From NCBI GenBank assembly GCA_026387595.1, contig JAPLLL010000051.1, forward strand, positions 1 to 5,800: a stretch of 5,800 nt of DNA, in the 5' to 3' direction. Made by a program: the position numbers and the translations under genes. The first letter of the stretch is position 1. Each line of letters opens with the position of its first letter. The notes under the pieces are model-generated. The model was not told the origin of the DNA. It saw only the letters and a list, made by a program, of their open reading frames with translations, and did no database searches. The DNA is from Candidatus Omnitrophota bacterium (GTDB taxonomy: Bacteria; Omnitrophota; Gorgyraeia; JABMQH01). Below are positions 1-5,327 of this stretch, one piece after another.

Positions 1-112
1 ATCCGCACCATTTAAGAAAATCATACAACAGCTTTGACTGCGTTGTCTTGCCGCATCCTTCCGGCCCTTCAAATGTTATAAATATGCCTCGTTTTAAATT
101 TTTCTTCGCCAT
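1..112 (-). CDS. tmk: Thymidylate kinase (dTMP kinase), N-terminal fragment cut by the window edge
   Basis: Phosphorylates dTMP to dTDP with ATP in the cytoplasm, needed for dTTP supply. Only the first 37 codons are inside the window; the gene continues past position 1. The visible protein starts MAKKNLKRGIFITFEGPEGC and runs directly into GKTTQSKLLYDFLKW. The FEGPEGCGKTTQ stretch (residues 14-25) is the P-loop typical of bacterial Tmk: the FEG-x-(E/D)-G-x-GKTTQ form is more specific to this family than a generic Walker A. The ATG at 112-110 is chosen because an AAGGAC Shine-Dalgarno sequence sits eight bases upstream and the P-loop falls at the usual distance from the start. It overlaps the end of cysS by 19 bases in another frame, so the two are probably co-transcribed and translationally coupled. 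Other P-loop nucleotide kinases are possible but the motif makes Tmk much the best fit. Confidence 0.88.
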   Translation of the reverse strand, partial: MAKKNLKRGIFITFEGPEGCGKTTQSKLLYDFLKWCG

Positions 113-1521
113 GTCGTGCCGTCCTTGGTGTCTTCTAAGATTATGCCTTTTAGCTCTAATGTTTTCCTAATATCGTCAGCCTCTTTAAATTTTTTCTCTT
201 TCCGCAGCGCATTACGCGCTGATATTTTCCATGCAATATCATCATCTGGCAACTCATCTGATTTCTCTATAATAAAACTTAACCCAAGAACCCCTGTCAT
301 CTCTTTTAAGATACCCATAGCATGAGCAAGCATTAATTCCTTATTTTTCTCATTGTTGTCTAATGAAATGTTGCACCAGTTTATCATATCGAAAACAACT
401 GATAGTGCGCGGGGAGTGTTAAAATCATCATCCATGTATTCAATAAACTTATTTTTAAAATTTCCCGCATCTCCTGCCCCGCCTGCAATTTTCTCACTTA
501 TATCTCTTGTGCCAAATGCCCTATCGAAACGTTTCAGTAAGATATCAATTCGTTCATATTCTTTTTTAGCTTCTTCTATTTTTTCATCTGTATAATCTAT
601 GGGATGGGCATAACGTGCTGACAGAAAAAATAATTTCAGCAAATCCGCTTTTTTGTATTTTGTTATAAAGTTCTGTATCGTTATAAAATTGCCGAGTGAT
701 TTCGCCATCTTTTGGCCGTTTATTGTAAGAAGCCCATTATGTATCCAAATTTTTGCGAATCTCTTTCCCGCTCCTTCGGACTGCGCCACCTCATTTTCAT
801 GATGTGGAAATATGAGGTCCAGGCCGCCTCCGTGAATATCGAATTCGTCACTAAGAATATCTGAACTCATCACCGAACATTCTATATGCCAGCCCGGCCT
901 GCCATTTCCCCAATCGCTTGGCCAAGAAGGCTCGCCCTCTTTGACGGTCTTCCAAAGCGCGAAGTCCAGAGGATCCCTTTTATTCTCACCGTGTGCAACT
1001 CGCGCAGTCATTTCCATCTTATCTAATGACTGATTTGAAAGCTTGCCATAATCCTTTGCCTTTTTTATATCAAAGTAAACATCTCCGCCGGCCTGATATG
1101 CAGCGCCTTTCTCAATTAATACCTTAATAAATTCTTTCATCTTTTCAATATATTCAGTTGCTTTGGGTTCTTTATCGGGGCGCATTATTTCTAACGCATC
1201 CATATCGCGATGATAGGCATCGAGATATTTTTGAGAAACTTTTTTAACTGCCCCGTTTATATCTTCGCCCGGATATTCCTTTCGTGCTTTATCTATTATT
1301 TTATCGTCTACATCAGTTACATTTCTAACAAACATTACACCGATATTTTTATATCGATACAGAAGGTACCGACGTATTACATCAAAAACATATGCGCTGC
1401 GGGCATGTCCAATATGAGGTTCGTCATACACGGTTGGACCACATACATATATGCTTATCTTCTTGTTTGAAGGAGGCTCAAACTTGTCTTTTTTTCTTGA
1501 AAGTGAATTGTAAATTTCCAT
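94..1521 (-). CDS. cysS: Cysteinyl-tRNA synthetase
   Basis: Class I aminoacyl-tRNA synthetase that attaches cysteine to tRNA(Cys) in the cytoplasm. The 475-residue length is normal for the family. The N-terminus has the CysRS signature CGPTVYDEPHIGHARS, with the HIGH motif at 36-39. The four expected zinc ligands can be aligned: C27, C215 (in WHIECS), H240 and E244 (in PHHENE). NVTDVDDKI (67-75) is another CysRS signature. The second catalytic motif is KMAKSLGN (271-278), with Ala in place of the usual Ser of KMSKS. The anticodon-binding helical region follows from about 310, ending with the EADDIR element (447-452) and a TTWRRK tail. Start is ATG at 1521, the first Met before the conserved block; only a weak TAGGT-like site lies upstream. 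The gene is about 38% G+C in sampled rows, clearly poorer than the genes beyond the palindrome. It follows cysE, with which it shares a cysteine theme, and overlaps tmk. Confidence 0.97.
   Translation of the reverse strand: MEIYNSLSRKKDKFEPPSNKKISIYVCGPTVYDEPHIGHARSAYVFDVIRRYLLYRYKNIGVMFVRNVTDVDDKIIDKARKEYPGEDINGAVKKVSQKYLDAYHRDMDALEIMRPDKEPKATEYIEKMKEFIKVLIEKGAAYQAGGDVYFDIKKAKDYGKLSNQSLDKMEMTARVAHGENKRDPLDFALWKTVKEGEPSWPSDWGNGRPGWHIECSVMSSDILSDEFDIHGGGLDLIFPHHENEVAQSEGAGKRFAKIWIHNGLLTINGQKMAKSLGNFITIQNFITKYKKADLLKLFFLSARYAHPIDYTDEKIEEAKKEYERIDILLKRFDRAFGTRDISEKIAGGAGDAGNFKNKFIEYMDDDFNTPRALSVVFDMINWCNISLDNNEKNKELMLAHAMGILKEMTGVLGLSFIIEKSDELPDDDIAWKISARNALRKEKKFKEADDIRKTLELKGIILEDTKDGTTWRRKI
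121..126 (-). promoter_or_regulatory. Ribosome binding site for tmk
   Basis: On the minus strand this reads AAGGAC, eight bases before the ATG at 112. It lies inside the last codons of cysS and fixes the start of tmk in the overlap. Confidence 0.6.
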
Positions 1522-1526
1522 AATGT

Positions 1527-1725
1527 GAAATAACCTAGAAAAAGCCCCAGCGAGCGAATAGAAAATTTAGCCTTTTGTGAGCATTTTGGCGGTTTCTAAA
1601 AGGGCGGTGGATGTCTGAGCCGACACTTTATGTGTCGGCGAGTTCACCGCCCCCGACAAAATGCGATACAAAAGGCGTGAAAAATTTTCTTCTGAGCGAG
1701 CGGGGCTTTTTCTGAGGTTCATTTC
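1527..1725. repeat. Long nested imperfect palindrome filling the cysE-cysS gap
   Basis: The two halves pair as nested blocks around one centre. Outside to inside: GAAAT 1527-1531 with 1721-1725; AACCT 1532-1536 with 1715-1719; AGAAAAAGCCCC 1537-1548 with 1702-1713; GAAAATTT 1561-1568 with 1682-1689; GCCTTTTGT 1570-1578 with 1668-1676; GCATTTTG 1581-1588 with 1657-1664; GGGCGGTG 1602-1609 with 1645-1652; GCCGACAC 1619-1626 with 1632-1639, closing on a five-base loop TTTAT. That is 63 paired bases in eight blocks, separated by small bulges and one larger internal loop. The structure takes in the stop codon and last codon of cysE and reaches within six bases of the cysS start. It contains no credible protein. 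It could be a palindromic repeat or MITE-like insertion, a structured RNA element, or an elaborated terminator; the sequence alone does not decide. Confidence 0.85.
1598..1652 (-). terminator. Possible intrinsic terminator after cysE (core of the palindrome)
   Basis: Read on the minus strand, GGGCGGTG (1652-1645) and CACCGCCC (1609-1602) enclose the hairpin GCCGACAC-ATAAA-GTGTCGGC (1639-1619), and the outer stem is followed at once by TTTT (1601-1598). A GC-rich stem followed by T residues fits a Rho-independent terminator for the upstream operon. The T-run is only four bases long and the two stems are separated by unpaired bases (five and nine), so termination may be partial or absent. The same stem on the plus strand is not followed by T residues. 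Confidence 0.45.
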
Positions 1726-2387
1726 TCCAACTTCTCCAGCCTTTTCTTCAATTCGTCAATTTCCTGTAAAAGCGGATCCAGCACGTGGATATGGTCAAGC
1801 GAGATATCGAGTTTTTTGCCGTCCTGCCTTGTTATACGGCCCGGCACGCCCACTACGGTTGAATTGGGCGGCACATCCTTTATTACTACAGCGTTTGCCC
1901 CGATATAGGAATTGTCCCCGATAGTAATATTGCCCAGGACCTTGGCCCCGCCGCCTATTACAACGTTGTTGCCGATCGTGGGATGGCGCTTGCCTTTTTC
2001 AAGCCCTGTGCCGCCGAGCGTCACACCCTGGTACAAAAGCACGTTATCCCCTATGACCGCGGTCTCGCCTACGACCACGCCCATGCCATGGTCTATGAAA
2101 AAAGCCCTGCCTATCTCGGCGCCGGGGTGTATCTCAATACCGGTAAAATGCCTGGTCATCTGGCTGATGAACCGCGCAATAAAGAACATACGGCCGGTAT
2201 AGAAAAAATGCGCGACCCGGTGGCTGATCAGGGCGTGAAGGCCCTGATATAACAAAAGGATCTCCAGGAAGCTACGCGCGGCAGGGTCCCGCTTCTGCAC
2301 TGCTCTTATGTCGTTGTAGAAAAACACCGCGATATACAAAATCTTTATGATTATAATGCCGAGTATTACAAGCAGGATCTTGATCAA
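1719..2387 (-). CDS. cysE: Serine O-acetyltransferase, short EpsC/CysE type, with a hydrophobic N-terminus
   Basis: Transfers acetyl from acetyl-CoA to L-serine, giving O-acetylserine, the first committed step of cysteine synthesis. The N-terminal helical part carries the family block RDPAARS (33-39) and YQGLHALISHRVAH (47-60). The left-handed beta-helix of hexapeptide repeats follows, with IHPGAEIGRAFFIDHGMG (86-103), VVGETAVIG (105-113), GVTLGGTG (121-128), RHPTIG (134-139) and a GVPGRI end (180-185). DH at 99-100 and H135 correspond to the active-site Asp-His and second His region of CysE. A short charged coiled-coil tail ends the 222-residue protein. The start is uncertain. The reading frame opens with TTG at 2387, and no ATG, GTG or TTG lies in frame for about 60 bases upstream. 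The AGGGG sequence there is only two bases away, too close for a good ribosome site. Residues 2-23 are almost entirely hydrophobic and could be a membrane segment, which is unusual for this normally soluble enzyme. It follows ispF by 20 bases; the next gene, cysS, uses the same amino acid. Confidence 0.93.
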   Translation of the reverse strand: MIKILLVILGIIIIKILYIAVFFYNDIRAVQKRDPAARSFLEILLLYQGLHALISHRVAHFFYTGRMFFIARFISQMTRHFTGIEIHPGAEIGRAFFIDHGMGVVVGETAVIGDNVLLYQGVTLGGTGLEKGKRHPTIGNNVVIGGGAKVLGNITIGDNSYIGANAVVIKDVPPNSTVVGVPGRITRQDGKKLDISLDHIHVLDPLLQEIDELKKRLEKLEK

Positions 2388-2407
2388 AGCCCCTATTGTT
2401 TTACATC

Positions 2408-2893
2408 TTATCGGGCGAGGGACTTTTCTTCCAAAAGCGCAACAGCATATGCCGCGATCGCTTCTTTTTTACCGATCACGCCCAGGCCCTCGTTGGTCTT
2501 GGCCTTTACGTTTACCTGTGCCGGCGCTATCCCCAAAAGCCGGGCTATATTCGCGGCCATTCTCTTTTTAAACATGGTTAATTTCGGCTCCTGCGCAAGC
2601 ACAATAATATCTATATTGCCTATGTGATAACCCTTTGACCTGACAAATTTGTTTACCCGTAAAAGAAGCTTTGAACTCGCGATCCCCTTGTACTTCGGGT
2701 CAGTATCCGGGAAAAGTCCGCCTATATCGCCGAGAGCTGCCGCGCCGAGCACCGCATCTATAACAGCGTGGATCACCGCGTCTGCGTCGGAATGGCCCAG
2801 CAGGCCTTTTTTATGCGGTATTTCTATACCGCCGAGGATCAATCTGCGGCCCTTTACCAATCTATGAATATCGTACCCTATACCTATACGCAT
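2408..2893 (-). CDS. ispF: 2-C-methyl-D-erythritol 2,4-cyclodiphosphate synthase
   Basis: Fifth enzyme of the MEP isoprenoid pathway: closes CDP-methylerythritol 2-phosphate to methylerythritol cyclodiphosphate with release of CMP, as a cytoplasmic trimer with a metal in each active site. The protein of 161 residues is of normal length. It starts MRIGIGYDIHRL, giving the metal ligands D8 and H10, with H42 as the third (AVIHAVIDA). The HSDAD loop (34-38), the LGDIGGLFPDTDP block (54-66) and the KTNEGLG element (132-138) that binds the cytidine diphosphate side are all intact. The ATG at 2893 overlaps the end of ispD by ten bases, and an AAGG-containing site lies about ten bases upstream inside ispD. 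This ispD-ispF pairing is common and in many bacteria the two are fused; here they remain separate. No defect is seen. Confidence 0.97.
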   Translation of the reverse strand: MRIGIGYDIHRLVKGRRLILGGIEIPHKKGLLGHSDADAVIHAVIDAVLGAAALGDIGGLFPDTDPKYKGIASSKLLLRVNKFVRSKGYHIGNIDIIVLAQEPKLTMFKKRMAANIARLLGIAPAQVNVKAKTNEGLGVIGKKEAIAAYAVALLEEKSLAR

Positions 2894-3585
2894 TCTAATA
2901 AGGCCCTTGCGATTACCAGGTCTTCCGGCGTCGTTATTTTTATATTTTTATAACTTCCAGTTATTATTTGTACTTTTTTACCCATCTTTTCAACCAGCAT
3001 CGCGTCATCAGTCGCTTCAATGTTGCCGAATTTTTTATATGCTGCCAATATCAGGGCTTTTTTAAACACCTGCGGCGTCTGTATCTCCCACAATTTTTTT
3101 CTATCCAGCGTTTTTTCAACGACAAATCTTTTACTGGCAACTGGCAACTGGCAACTGGCAACTGTTTTTATCGTCGCCTTTACCGGCACACCGACAATGC
3201 ACGCGCCAAATCTCTTCGCAACCCTTATCGAGGCGTCAATAACATCCGTATCTATGAACGGCCGCACCCCGTCATGGATAAGCACGATATCGGTGTCTGT
3301 ATCCAGCGCCTTAAGGCCGTTTCTCACCGATACCGGCCTGCGGCCTCCGCCCTTAATAACGGCTTTAACTTTTTTTATTCCGTATTTTTTTACCAGAGTG
3401 CGGCACTTTCCGATGTCCCGGCCGTCTACAACAACTATTAGGCTGTTTATTTCTTTTGAAGCCGCCAGCGCCTTTAAGGTAAAGGCAAGGATGGGAATAT
3501 TTTTTATCTTAAGGTATGGTTTTCTTATCCCGGATCTGAGCCTCTTGCCTTGTCCAGCAGAGGCCACTATCGCTTCGGTCTTCAT
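2884..3585 (-). CDS. ispD: 2-C-methyl-D-erythritol 4-phosphate cytidylyltransferase
   Basis: Third enzyme of the MEP pathway: joins MEP to CTP, giving CDP-methylerythritol and pyrophosphate. The nucleotide-binding N-terminus reads VASAGQGKRL (7-16), where R15 matches the catalytic Arg, and K22 in RKPYLKI stands at the conserved Lys. The metal-binding Asp is D105 in IHDGVRPF (103-110; HDAARPF is more usual). VPVKATIK (133-140), TLDR (159-162), WEIQTPQVF (166-174) and TDDA (192-195) are family motifs, and K216 in IKIT matches the C-terminal active-site Lys. The protein has 233 residues. Between T138 and R162 it is about seven residues longer than the E. coli enzyme (T140-R157, recalled positions), and this insertion is encoded by a seven-base tandem repeat (VASCQLPVAS, 142-151) in the beta-arm used for dimerisation. 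The ATG at 3585 is nine bases after the stop of the PIN/TRAM gene, with no strong ribosome site. Confidence 0.96.
   Translation of the reverse strand: MKTEAIVASAGQGKRLRSGIRKPYLKIKNIPILAFTLKALAASKEINSLIVVVDGRDIGKCRTLVKKYGIKKVKAVIKGGGRRPVSVRNGLKALDTDTDIVLIHDGVRPFIDTDVIDASIRVAKRFGACIVGVPVKATIKTVASCQLPVASKRFVVEKTLDRKKLWEIQTPQVFKKALILAAYKKFGNIEATDDAMLVEKMGKKVQIITGSYKNIKITTPEDLVIARALLECV
3133..3164. repeat. Heptanucleotide tandem repeat inside ispD
   Basis: ACTGGCA on the plus strand is present in four perfect consecutive copies (3133-3139, 3140-3146, 3147-3153, 3154-3160) followed by ACTG of a fifth. Read in the ispD frame on the minus strand it encodes VASCQLPVAS. The unit of seven is not a multiple of three, so only gains or losses in groups of three units (21 bases, seven codons) keep the frame. 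Heptameric tandem repeats of this general kind are known from cyanobacteria and others; whether this exact unit recurs elsewhere in the genome cannot be seen here. Confidence 0.95.
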
Positions 3586-3594
3586 TGTAGTGGT

Positions 3595-4635
3595 TTATCT
3601 TCGCGGCGGCCTTCTGCTTACTTGATAACCGTTGTTGCCACCGCCCCCGAGTTTTGCGAATATCATCCTGCCCGCCGAGGTCTGGAGCACGCTTGTCACG
3701 ACGGCGTTTACGGTCTGCCCTATAAGGTTCCTGGTATTGTCCACTATGATCATCGTGCCGTCCTCAAGATACGCCACGCCCTGATTCTGCTCCTTGCCTT
3801 CTTTTACGATCTTTACTTCCATTATCTCGCCCGGCAGCACGACCGGCTTAAGCGCGTTCGCGAGTTCGTTTATGTTAAGCACCACAACGCCCTGCAGCTG
3901 CGCGACCTTGTTCAGATTGTAATCGTTAGTAAGTATCTTGGCGCTCAGGACCTTGGCGAGTTTTACTATCTTGGCATCCACATCGGCAATGTCCGGAAAA
4001 TCCTCTTCTTCTATTTTTACGTTTATGTCCTCGTTTTTCTGGAGCTTGTTCAGGATATCAAGCCCGCGGCGGCCACGGTTGCGTTTCAGCCCGTCCGAGG
4101 AATCTGCTATCTGCTGCAGCTCCCGGAGCACGAATTTCGGGACAACGAGCTTGCCGTCTATAAATTTCGTGGTGCATATATCCGCGATACGGCCGTCTAT
4201 GATTACGCTCGTATCCAGCACTATCACCGCGTCGCTCTGGTCCTGCCGCGAGAGTCTTACATACGGTATGACTATGTTAAACTCGTCCTTGCCTCTTATG
4301 GATATCACCATGCCCAGATAACAGAATATAAGCGTAAGCGCTATCTGTATGCCCGAAAACAGGCGCGGGTCCATCGGTATCAGTTTCATAGCGCTCGTAA
4401 GGACCCATGACATAAAGAGGCCAAATATCAGGCCGAAGACCGCCGCGGAAAGGTTGCGTATCGAAACCTTGCGCATCCTGGCCTCTGAAAAGACCAGCAA
4501 CATGCCTCCTATGAAACCCATCGCCCCGCCAAGCAGATCATACACGAAACTGGGCGTGATAAACGAATGGCTTATGTAAAAACCTACTACAGTACTCAAT
4601 ATAACAAAAAACACCTGTACAAATAATAGCGTCAT
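3595..4635 (-). CDS. yacL: Membrane-anchored PIN/TRAM-domain protein, YacL-like predicted RNase
   Basis: Predicted integral membrane protein with a cytoplasmic PIN nuclease domain and an RNA-binding TRAM domain, the arrangement of Bacillus YacL. Four hydrophobic segments are visible at about 2-24, 34-50, 62-83 and 92-113. The PIN domain (about 137-265) has the acidic residues expected for metal-dependent cleavage: D141 in VLDTSVIIDGR, D147 in the same motif, E172 in LRELQQIAD, D220 in ADVDAKI and D238 in LTNDYNL. The basic stretch GLKRNRGRRGLD (182-193) between them is typical of the family. The TRAM domain covers about 268-328 (LPGEIMEVKIVKEG to GRMIFAKLG). A Gly/Asn then Arg/Pro-rich tail ends the 346-residue protein. 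The true substrate is not known for this family in most bacteria. ATG at 4635 shares ATGA with the mlaD stop, and an AAGGGG site lies eight bases upstream. Its place directly before ispD matches the Firmicutes order. Confidence 0.93.
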   Translation of the reverse strand: MTLLFVQVFFVILSTVVGFYISHSFITPSFVYDLLGGAMGFIGGMLLVFSEARMRKVSIRNLSAAVFGLIFGLFMSWVLTSAMKLIPMDPRLFSGIQIALTLIFCYLGMVISIRGKDEFNIVIPYVRLSRQDQSDAVIVLDTSVIIDGRIADICTTKFIDGKLVVPKFVLRELQQIADSSDGLKRNRGRRGLDILNKLQKNEDINVKIEEEDFPDIADVDAKIVKLAKVLSAKILTNDYNLNKVAQLQGVVVLNINELANALKPVVLPGEIMEVKIVKEGKEQNQGVAYLEDGTMIIVDNTRNLIGQTVNAVVTSVLQTSAGRMIFAKLGGGGNNGYQVSRRPPRR

Positions 4636-5324
4636 CTTGCAAACCCCTTAGTTTTTTCCTTTCCGGAAACCTCTTCCACATCTCTGGTACCTGTTTGCTC
4701 TTTACCTTTCATAAATAACTTCCACGGGTGCGCCTTTACGTCTTTTACAAGATCTCTCAGGTCATCATAGACCTCTTCTTCCTTAAGAAGTTTCCCTACA
4801 GTGCCTTCTCCGCGCTCAAGCCGCTGTAATATGATGTCCGCGTTTTGGGTAACCGACTTCGCGGATTCGGCCAGATCCTTCATCGTCTTGGTGATCTCTT
4901 CCATCGGGATGGGGTCCACCCCGGCGATCTCATCCTGGTTCGCTAAAAATCCCACATCCGCAGTGCCCGGGCTTATCTCAAGATATTTCTCGCCCAGGAG
5001 GCCCAGGGTATTTATTTTGCACACGGCGTTTTTTTCCACTTTTGCCTCCTGCTTAAGCTCTGCGACCAGCATTACCTTAGTGCGCTTGGCAGCCTCGTCA
5101 TAAAATATCTTTATATTCTCTATCTCCCCTATCTGTACGCCTGCCAGCCTGACGGGGGCGCCCATGGCTATGCCGTTCGCGAACCCGAACAGGACCTTTA
5201 CGTGGTACATGGGTTTCAAAATATAGAATTCGCCGATAGAAAATACTATAATAAAAGTTAAGAGTATACCTATGAATATAAATATGCCCACTTTTATCTC
5301 AAAACTAATCGGCTTTGCGTCCAT
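4632..5324 (-). CDS. mlaD: MCE-domain phospholipid transport protein (MlaD-like)
   Basis: Substrate-binding component of the Mla ABC transporter, anchored in the inner membrane with its MCE domain in the periplasm, where in characterised systems it forms a ring that passes phospholipid between membranes. The N-terminus has the family start ISFEIKVGIFIFIGI leading into a single membrane helix (about 11-31) without a signal cleavage site. The MCE domain covers about 40-120: VLFGFANGIAMGAPVRLAG (44-62), VQIGEIENI (63-71), and LGLLGEKYLEISPG (107-120). After it comes a helical region with the common GEGTVGKLL motif (172-180) and the HPWKLF segment (199-204). At 230 residues it is of moderate length, with a short charged C-terminus and no long tail. 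It starts three bases after mlaF under a very strong ribosome site and overlaps the next gene by four bases. The permease MlaE would be expected upstream of the window. Confidence 0.94.
   Translation of the reverse strand: MDAKPISFEIKVGIFIFIGILLTFIIVFSIGEFYILKPMYHVKVLFGFANGIAMGAPVRLAGVQIGEIENIKIFYDEAAKRTKVMLVAELKQEAKVEKNAVCKINTLGLLGEKYLEISPGTADVGFLANQDEIAGVDPIPMEEITKTMKDLAESAKSVTQNADIILQRLERGEGTVGKLLKEEEVYDDLRDLVKDVKAHPWKLFMKGKEQTGTRDVEEVSGKEKTKGFAR
4644..4649 (-). promoter_or_regulatory. Ribosome binding site for the PIN/TRAM gene
   Basis: AAGGGG on the minus strand, eight bases before the ATG at 4635 and inside the last codons of mlaD. It supports this start at the ATGA overlap. Confidence 0.6.
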
Positions 5325-5327
5325 TCC

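Noticed and set aside
1522..1600. Sigma-70-type promoter for cysS
   Set aside because: AT-rich stretches exist on the minus strand, but no -35/-10 pair with acceptable spacing stands out.
1522..1718. T-box or other amino-acid riboswitch before cysS
   Set aside because: T-box leaders often precede cys genes in Firmicutes, but I see no AGGGTGGNACCGCG-type box or specifier layout. The structure is one long fold-back instead of a set of separate stems.
1527..1725. CRISPR array or insertion sequence
   Set aside because: There is a single fold-back structure with no repeated units and spacers, and no transposase frame. I also see no clear target-site duplication, since the flanking bases continue the inverted pairing.
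1661..1924. Plus-strand frame starting inside the palindrome and running over the cysE 3' end
   Set aside because: Most of it is antisense to conserved cysE hexapeptide repeats, and no family resemblance is seen.
3020..3625. Plus-strand open frame opposite ispD
   Set aside because: It is the mirror frame of a well-conserved ispD; the repetitive GNWQLATG piece is only the heptanucleotide repeat read the other way.
3550..4410. Plus-strand open frame of 286 codons opposite the PIN/TRAM gene
   Set aside because: The minus strand carries a complete, motif-confirmed protein. The plus-strand translation has no recognisable domain, is rich in Tyr/His/Arg as mirror frames often are, and has no ribosome site of note.
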